Assembly: GCF_014633365.1 (NCBI RefSeq)
Contig: NC_068339.1
Coordinates: 32,187,316-32,251,315 of the forward strand
Reading direction: 5' to 3'
Origin: Diospyros lotus
Taxonomy: Eukaryota; Streptophyta; Magnoliopsida; Ericales; Ebenaceae
Length of the DNA stretch: 64,000 bases
Below the pieces are notes generated by a model that saw only the letters and a list, made by a program, of their open reading frames with translations, made no database searches and was not told the DNA's origin. The position numbers and the translations under genes are program-made. Positions 57,991 to 64,000 of this stretch are shown piece by piece (the first letter of the stretch is position 1; the number at the start of each line of letters is the position of its first letter).

Positions 57991-59259
57991 AAATAGTGAG
58001 ATTTGAGGTTAAGACCCAATATAAATATCATGAAGAATGAAAGAGAAGACCAAAAACTATATTAAATATAAAACAATTTATCCATCAACATAGAAAATCC
58101 TAGTTCTTGTATAACTTGAAAGATAATACATCCACAAGATTTCACCAGAATGTGATTTGGTGATGTTCCCAGGAATGTGAATGGTTACATCGCTACTGCC
58201 TACATAACATGGTTGTTTCCTTGATACATCTAATATACACACTAAAATTTATGTTTCTTTAGTAATACTTGTCCAAACAAATGGTATTCAAGGATAAGAG
58301 GAAGTTAATAAATGTTCAAAATTTTTTAGCCAGTGAAGACTCCCTATATACCATGTGATTTTGCTAGCCAACATCCCAGTTTATTAATATTTTCATACTG
58401 TCCGTAATATTTAAAAATTCTTGTGACATAACAAGTGTTTTCATTTTCTAAATTTGCAATTGCTTGAATTATACTTGAAATACCTTTTCTAACTTCATTC
58501 AAAAGATTCAATCCACTAAGTTCTCAACAAATCCCTTTTTTTCTTAACATTTTCCCTTTTCAATGCTATCAATTGTTGGTTTCAAAACTTCCCATGTTCA
58601 GGGCAAGGTAATTGAATTTTGATATTTAGATCAAGATTGCCACCAACACTATTATAACAATAAGACAAGGTAATAAGGTAACCAAAATCTAAAATGTCCC
58701 AATATAACCATAAGTCATACAAGACATGACAAATTTAAGTAATACCCAAATACTAAAGGACAAGGAAAGAACATATACTAGAGTCGCACTATAAGTTGAA
58801 AATCTAACATATCAAAAATTCAAAAGACTATTGAAAAGGATGCATGCTACATAACATACTTCATAACCAATCTGCATTTTTGTTTGCTAGAAGAATTTGA
58901 ATTAAGAAAACCTTCAATAACCCTTTACCCCTTAGAATCCTTGGATGCTTCAAGAACATGGTCAACTTCCATGGATGTGATACTTGATATATAAGGGTGA
59001 ATGAATTCTTATAGGGCAAGGAAGGACCATGTCATTATAATTCAAATTTAAAGGAAAATCTAGTATATGAATTGTGGAAATCGTTAAAAATGAGAATATA
59101 AATATGAGCAATTCTTGATGATCTCTGAAATATATTAAAGCAATTTGAATTCTCTTTAAGTTACATGTATATACTGGCTAGTGATTTCACTTCAACATGA
59201 GAGGTTGACTAAAATATTCAAGCCATTTCATTAAATTCAATTAAGATAGATGTTGAGAA
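57991..59259. other. Degenerate AT-rich stretch
   Basis: By position this should be the remaining pol of the SIRE-like copia, but I recognise no integrase, reverse transcriptase or RNase H motif on either strand. It may be deleted and replaced by other decayed sequence. Confidence 0.5.
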
Positions 59260-60609
59260 ATTTTTGTTTCGATTTATTGAAAGGATAGTTTTTGAAAAAT
59301 ATATTTTCAGTAAATTTGGGTTTTATACTCAAGTATATTTTTAAAATAGTTGAGTATATGTTCATATTAATCGAGTATTTCATAAACTTGTGAGAGCCAA
59401 TCGAGTAACCTTTTTGTGTTAATCGAATAAAGCTTTTGAAAATATTTTGTGAAAATCTAATCGAGTATGTTTTGAATCTAATCGAGTAATGCTCAAGTCA
59501 TTTTCAAATTAGTTGTTACATGTATCAGTTTAATGGAGTAAAAATATTTTATAATCAACTATCATAATCTTTTACTCGAGTATGACATGCAACTTTCTGT
59601 CTTTTTAAAAATTAATCAAGTAAGGATTTTTCTAATCCAGTATCAATCTTTTATACTTGAGTATATCCTTTTGATAATCAAGTACTTTTGTGTAAAATAT
59701 TTTGAGCATCTTCTTAATCGAGTAAGGCTTTCTTAATAATCGGCTAATGTTGTAATGACCCGTTTGTGAGTTGATTTTTTCTTATTGTGGATAGTAATTT
59801 GAGGAATATATTGTGGTCTTGTAAGTGGAAATTAAGGGAAAGGAAGAATTGTGAACATGCTGGGAAGTCAAAGTAAGAGGGAAGAGTAAGCAAATGAGGT
59901 GGCATGTGGAAAAGTCAAGTAGGGGGAATTTGGGTGGCTTGGGGAGTCAAAATTGGGATAATAGAAGGGGGTTGTTGAATTGCAAGGTATATATATGTAT
60001 ATATGGTGTTGAGATCTTGCCTTGTAAAATTAAGGGGAAAATAGATTAATGGATTAATATATATAAGTATAAAAGGGAGAAGGAAGCCAAATTAGGGACA
60101 TTTTCTTGAGTTTGGCAATGGAAGCTCTCCTCATTTCCTTCTTTTTCTTCCTTTCTTATTCTCTCTCTCCTCGATCATAGAAGCTCCAAGAGGGGATTCA
60201 ATAGGCTGATTTCTATTCTTCATCTTCATCTTCCTTCTTTTGGGTGGTGTCTCTTACTTTGGTGAAGGTTGGATTCTAGTAGGAGCACTTCTCAAGCTCG
60301 AATCAAAGGAGAAGCAAGATAAGGCAAGTTCTAATCCTTCCTTTAGCTCTTTAACCTTTGGAACAAGGTATCTATGTAAATTTTACATAAAAAACTCCCT
60401 ACTTTGGAAGAGTGTTCTTGCAAAAAGTTTATGTAAACATGATTGTAAATCTCCCTTATTTCTTGTTGTCTTTGTTTTGAACATTTTGGAACTTCAAATA
60501 GGGTTTGTTCCACCCTATAATCCATTGGGAATGATGTATTTCTTGGTAGGAACTAGATCATATAAGGTTTTTGGGAAACTTGCATGTTGATGCTCTATTT
60601 CAAGTTGTA

Positions 60610-60735
60610 AAACCTTCTGTCGGTTGACAAATGTCTTAGAAGATATCGATCGTTGCCCCCAAACATTCTACCAGTCGACAGATGGCTTGGAGTTGTCGAT
60701 CGATACCTTTGAGTGAGGCAACTGTCGACTAATTC
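60610..60735. repeat. GTCGAC motif cluster
   Basis: Copies include GTCGGTTGACA, ATCGATCGTTGCC, AGTCGACAGATGG, TGTCGATCGA and CTGTCGACTAA within 125 bp. Confidence 0.65.
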
Positions 60736-60944
60736 TGCTATTTTTCTACTTCCAAAATATAGTTGTTTCTTGGATGTTCTATTTTTTATTCCTTATCTTG
60801 GGTTCATGTTTTTGGGGGATGAATGAGCATGCATGGGCACAATAACGAGCTAATGTTAGGCTATAAGGAGCTTATGAATTGGGATGCATTTTGTGTACAT
60901 GTTTTCAAGTGTTGTGTTGTATATGTTATATGTGTGACAAGGCT

Positions 60945-61140
60945 TTGAGTTGAGCTAACAGGCCCTAATGGTCGTATAATGTATGAAAGCATAGACATTA
61001 GGTTGATCTAAAGGTCCCCAAAGACCTCGTAGCATATGATTTATCCATGACCTTAGGCTGAGCTAATGAGCCCCAAGAGTTGTATGTGATTGCAAGCATA
61101 GGTCTTGGGTTGAGCTAATAGGCCCCAAGGGTCACTGGCA
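60945..61140 (+). repeat. Four copies of GAGCTAAnnGGCCCC unit
   Basis: TTGAGTTGAGCTAACAGGCCC, TAGGTTGATCTAAAGGTCCCC, TAGGCTGAGCTAATGAGCCCC and GGGTTGAGCTAATAGGCCCC (each given in short form), spaced 50-70 bp, with AAGCATAG phrases between them. Confidence 0.7.
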
Positions 61141-62540
61141 ATGTGCTATGAGATATGTGATTTCATGGAGATGATTTGCATTTATTCATTTGTGCATGTG
61201 ATAGGAATGTATGGCATGGGGGCATTGTGTATGGCTAGTTGTTTCATGTGCAATGAACCTATATGAATATTGATTCTATTGTTCCACACCTCATGTCTTT
61301 CCATATTATATTTGCTAGGGCCTTATGTCTCACTCTTGCTTTGAATCATTCCAAGTAAGGGCAAGGCTAAAGACGAGGGTGGTCCTAGTAGTGCTTGATT
61401 TTGGTGGGGTAGATGTGTACAGAGCTCACCTAAATGAAAGATTCATAGGGGTCGTTGTGAATGCAGAGAAAGTTGACTAGATTTTGTATCCTAGGTTTGT
61501 TGTATTTTACTTGTGAAGAAGCCTAGCGTGTTATAAAAAAATGATATATCTTTTGCATTTGAATGAAAAAATGGATGTGGACTTTATTATCTTGTGTAAT
61601 GGAGTGAATGTTCTTATTAATTGAGTTTTATATATTCTATATCCATTATTTTTAACGTTTCGTCTCGGATTCCTTGGTTGAGAGGACACCGGGAGTGGGG
61701 TAATTACAAATGTAATTTTGTACTCGAGTAAATAATCCTTTTAATCAAGTAAAGATAGGTTGGATGCTGGCTAAGTTTTATGTCTTAAGGATAATCAAGT
61801 ATCAAGTGTCTATACTCGAGCAAAGATCTTTATTAGTCAAGTAATCTTAGCCTTATAATCGAGTAATTAATGCAAGTTTTTGTGGCTTCTCTTTTAGTTG
61901 ACTAATAACTTGGTTAAACTCTAGTAAGACCTTCATATAATCGATTACATATATATCCAATCGAGTAAGATTCTATACTAGTCGAGTAAGATTCTATTTT
62001 AGTTGAGTAATGACTTGGAAGCATTGAATGTTTCATCTTTTCAGTTCATTAAATGCAATTTAGATAACATGTAAATACTTTTGTGAATTTATATTTTTTG
62101 TTTAATTCTCATAGAGATAAAAACTAGCAGTCGTGACTCAATTAAAACATTCCAATTATCATTTTTCATGTTAACTAACATTCAAAGCAGAAAATCTATA
62201 AATAGGAGATGAAGCTTCTTGAAGAAGGTTAGAAGAACTGAATACAAACTCAAGAACTACCTTCAAAAGCTTCTAGTAAACATTTCAAAAAGCTTCATGC
62301 TTCTCATGAGCTTATTTTAAAATCTTTTAGTGAGACTTTTTTAAGAGAGTGATTTACATTCAAATCTTGTAACTCTCATTCAAGAGAAAGCTTAAGTGCT
62401 TACTACTTTATCTTATATTTTTCTCTTGAGAAATCCTTTTATAATATTTGTGAAACTTGTAAAAGATTACACCTGATCCTTTAAAAGGCTGTATTTGGTT
62501 ATGGCTAAGCCAAGTGTGAAAAGCCAGCTGTAAAGGTTAT

Positions 62541-64000
62541 TGTAATACCCGGGAAATTATTAAGAGTATAGATGATATTTGATGAATGGTACAAGTGGAA
62601 TTATCAAAAGAATAAGGCTTTAGGACACACTAACGCAGTCTTAGATGATTAAATCAGTCGGAGGGAGTAACCTGGACCTTAGATAGCTAAAGAAAATTGT
62701 ACAGTATCGACAAGTGATTCGAATTATGATTTTTAGTGATGAAAGAAGTGGGATCGGGAACAGTTTTCGGTACAGCTGTCGATCGGGCTGAGAAAATCGA
62801 ATCGACGTAGGAAACGTCCAGAAGATCAACGGAGCGCGTCAAGGACTAGTATTTAATGTGTAGAACAACCCTTAAGCGATTTCGGGTTGAATCAAATGGA
62901 TTTAAGGTCAATTTGACCAATCGGGCCTAAGTGCAATTTTCTAATTTTACCCGAGGGAGGTCAAAACGGTAATTTTTCAGGAGTTTCGAGGGTCTAATGA
63001 GATGTACTAAACTTGCGGGACATGGTGATATAATTGGATTTATTAGGAGTGTTAAGGAAGGGGCCAAATTGAGAATTGATGAAATTAGGGGGGGCTAAAG
63101 TGCAAATTAACAAAAGCTGCACAGTGTGAACGCAAGAAGGATTTCGGCCGCCGCCTTCCGCCGCACGTGGAGGTCGTTTCAGGCGATGGGACGGCCGAGG
63201 GTGGTTCGGGGGAGGTAGTATCCGGCGCTAGGAAACTTGTAAGCCAAGCCTCGGTCGCTGATTGGCCGGAAATGGGCCGGAGGTTCGCTATAAAAACCTA
63301 GGTTTTGGCCGAAAATTAACATTCAAATTTCTCGCGATGGGGAGCAAATCGAAGGGAGTGGTTAAGGGGCTTTTGCTCCTTACATCGATTAGAAGGGTTC
63401 TGGAGCATTTGGAGCATTTTCGTCAAGGTTTGGAGGCTGTTCGAAGAAGCGAGGCGGTCCGCCTCGCCGGACCTGCAACTGGCCGTTTGGGCCATTTTCC
63501 GGCGAGCTTTCGGCCTAAAAATGGTACCATCTGGATCGATTCTCCAAGGGCTTCAAGGGGGGTACCGGTTTTGTAGCCATCGGAGCAACCGCCGGTGATC
63601 GGTCTTGAGGAAGAAGACGACGCGCGTGGCTGCACGCGCCAGCTCCCACACGCAGACACGCGCCAGGCGCGTGAGGGCGCGTGTGATAGGGGCATTTTGG
63701 TATTTTTCTTCCATTATTTTTAATTAATTATTTTAGGATTTATTGTGTTGAAATATTTCAGAAAATAGTTGAATAAATAATTATTTTGGAATTATCGAGG
63801 AGAAAATTGGGAGAAAATAGAGAAAATTATGGAAAATTGAGGAAAATGGATTTTAATGCTTCCTTAATTAAATATGGTGTTTAGGAAGTATTATGGCTCG
63901 AGGTTGAGTATAAGTTCAAGCATTTGGGATTTGGCACGCAAACCGAGGCATTACACGAGGATCGAGGCGATTTGAATACATTCGAGGTGAGTGGTTTGAT
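62541..64000 (+). mobile_element. Gypsy-type LTR, right end outside window
   Basis: Starts TGTAATACCCGGGAAATT, inside the copia LTR. It has the architecture of the family at 33281: an AT-rich U3-like part, a GC-rich stretch (63140-63690, with CGCGCC and GGCGCGTG), a purine-rich tract (63800-63850) and GAGGTGAGTGG at the window end (63984-63994). One frame at 63262-63576 is open but resembles no protein I know. Confidence 0.65.

Larger units (their letters stand above)
59751..61708 (+). mobile_element. Solo gypsy-type LTR, AATGT duplication
   Basis: 1958 bp, TGTAATGACCC..GGGGTAATTACA, flanked by AATGT (59746-59750, 61709-61713). Contains GTCGAC motifs (60610-60735), four GGCTGAGCTAATRRGCCCC-like units (60945-61140) and CATTCCAAGTAAGG (near 61347). 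No coding sequence. Confidence 0.88.
59260..62540 (+). mobile_element. 3' LTR of SIRE-like copia, interrupted
   Basis: Segments 59260-59750 and 61709-62540, rich in TAATCGAGTA motifs (59330-59745, 61715-62010), then CTATAAATAGGAG (62195-62208, TATA box) and the tail TGGTTATGGCTAAGCCAAGTG that parallels the 5' LTR. It is interrupted by the LTR 59751-61708, and its final part is cut by the LTR that starts at 62541. Start coordinate approximate. Confidence 0.55.

Noticed and set aside
63262..63576. 104-codon frame starting MAGNGPEV.
   Set aside because: Lies at the same position as the GC-rich leader stretch of related LTRs; no recognised domain and no support as a gene.

Overview
The window is plant nuclear DNA made almost entirely of transposable elements. 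Evidence for a plant: Ty1/copia and Ty3/gypsy LTR retrotransposons with the tRNA-Met-type primer site TGGTATCAGAGC, a Cassandra element (a miniature LTR element with 5S rRNA-like sequence in its LTRs), CACTA transposons starting CACTAYAAGAA, and long AT-rich tracts. The species cannot be named from this. I found no intact host gene, no tRNA gene and no CRISPR array. All recognisable coding sequence is retroelement gag or pol, and all of it is broken.

Layout. 1-9160: gypsy LTR pieces around a dead gypsy integrase (about 1944-2792), including one LTR (4236-6404) inside another (4010-8884). 9161-12560: unassigned sequence, a LINE-like 3' end with poly-A (to 10704) and a minus-strand gag-like remnant. 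From about 12562 to at least 62540 everything can be read as one old SIRE/Maximus-like copia element that has been repeatedly invaded. Its 5' LTR lies in pieces between 12562 and 25138, followed by a primer site (25141), a degenerate gag (25194-26730), a protease piece (57511-57990) and a 3' LTR (about 59260-62540). A further gypsy-type LTR starts at 62541 and runs off the window.

The 30.8 kb between the copia gag and protease pieces is flanked by GTAGG on both sides. It holds a minus-strand Cassandra copy that carries a complete plus-strand Cassandra, a chromovirus 3' end, a gypsy LTR cut by a CACTA element (from 29602), a 23.6-kb gypsy-type retrotransposon without visible gag-pol inside that CACTA (33281-56852, site duplication CAGCC), and a 9.6-kb copia (45387-54988) inside its 3' LTR. 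This is five levels of nesting, and LTR divergence counted by eye (about 3 percent for the outer, 0.7 percent for the inner element) agrees with the nesting order.

The least ordinary signals are: (1) dense clusters of short palindromes centred on TCGA, with a different palindrome in each LTR family; (2) a hairpin followed by a CATTCCAGGTAAG-like motif shared by several otherwise different gypsy LTRs; (3) a large LTR element with good ends but no coding capacity; (4) a young copia whose polymerase and integrase catalytic residues are already mutated; (5) Cassandra inserted into Cassandra; and (6) a chimeric 30.8-kb insertion whose two ends come from different element families.
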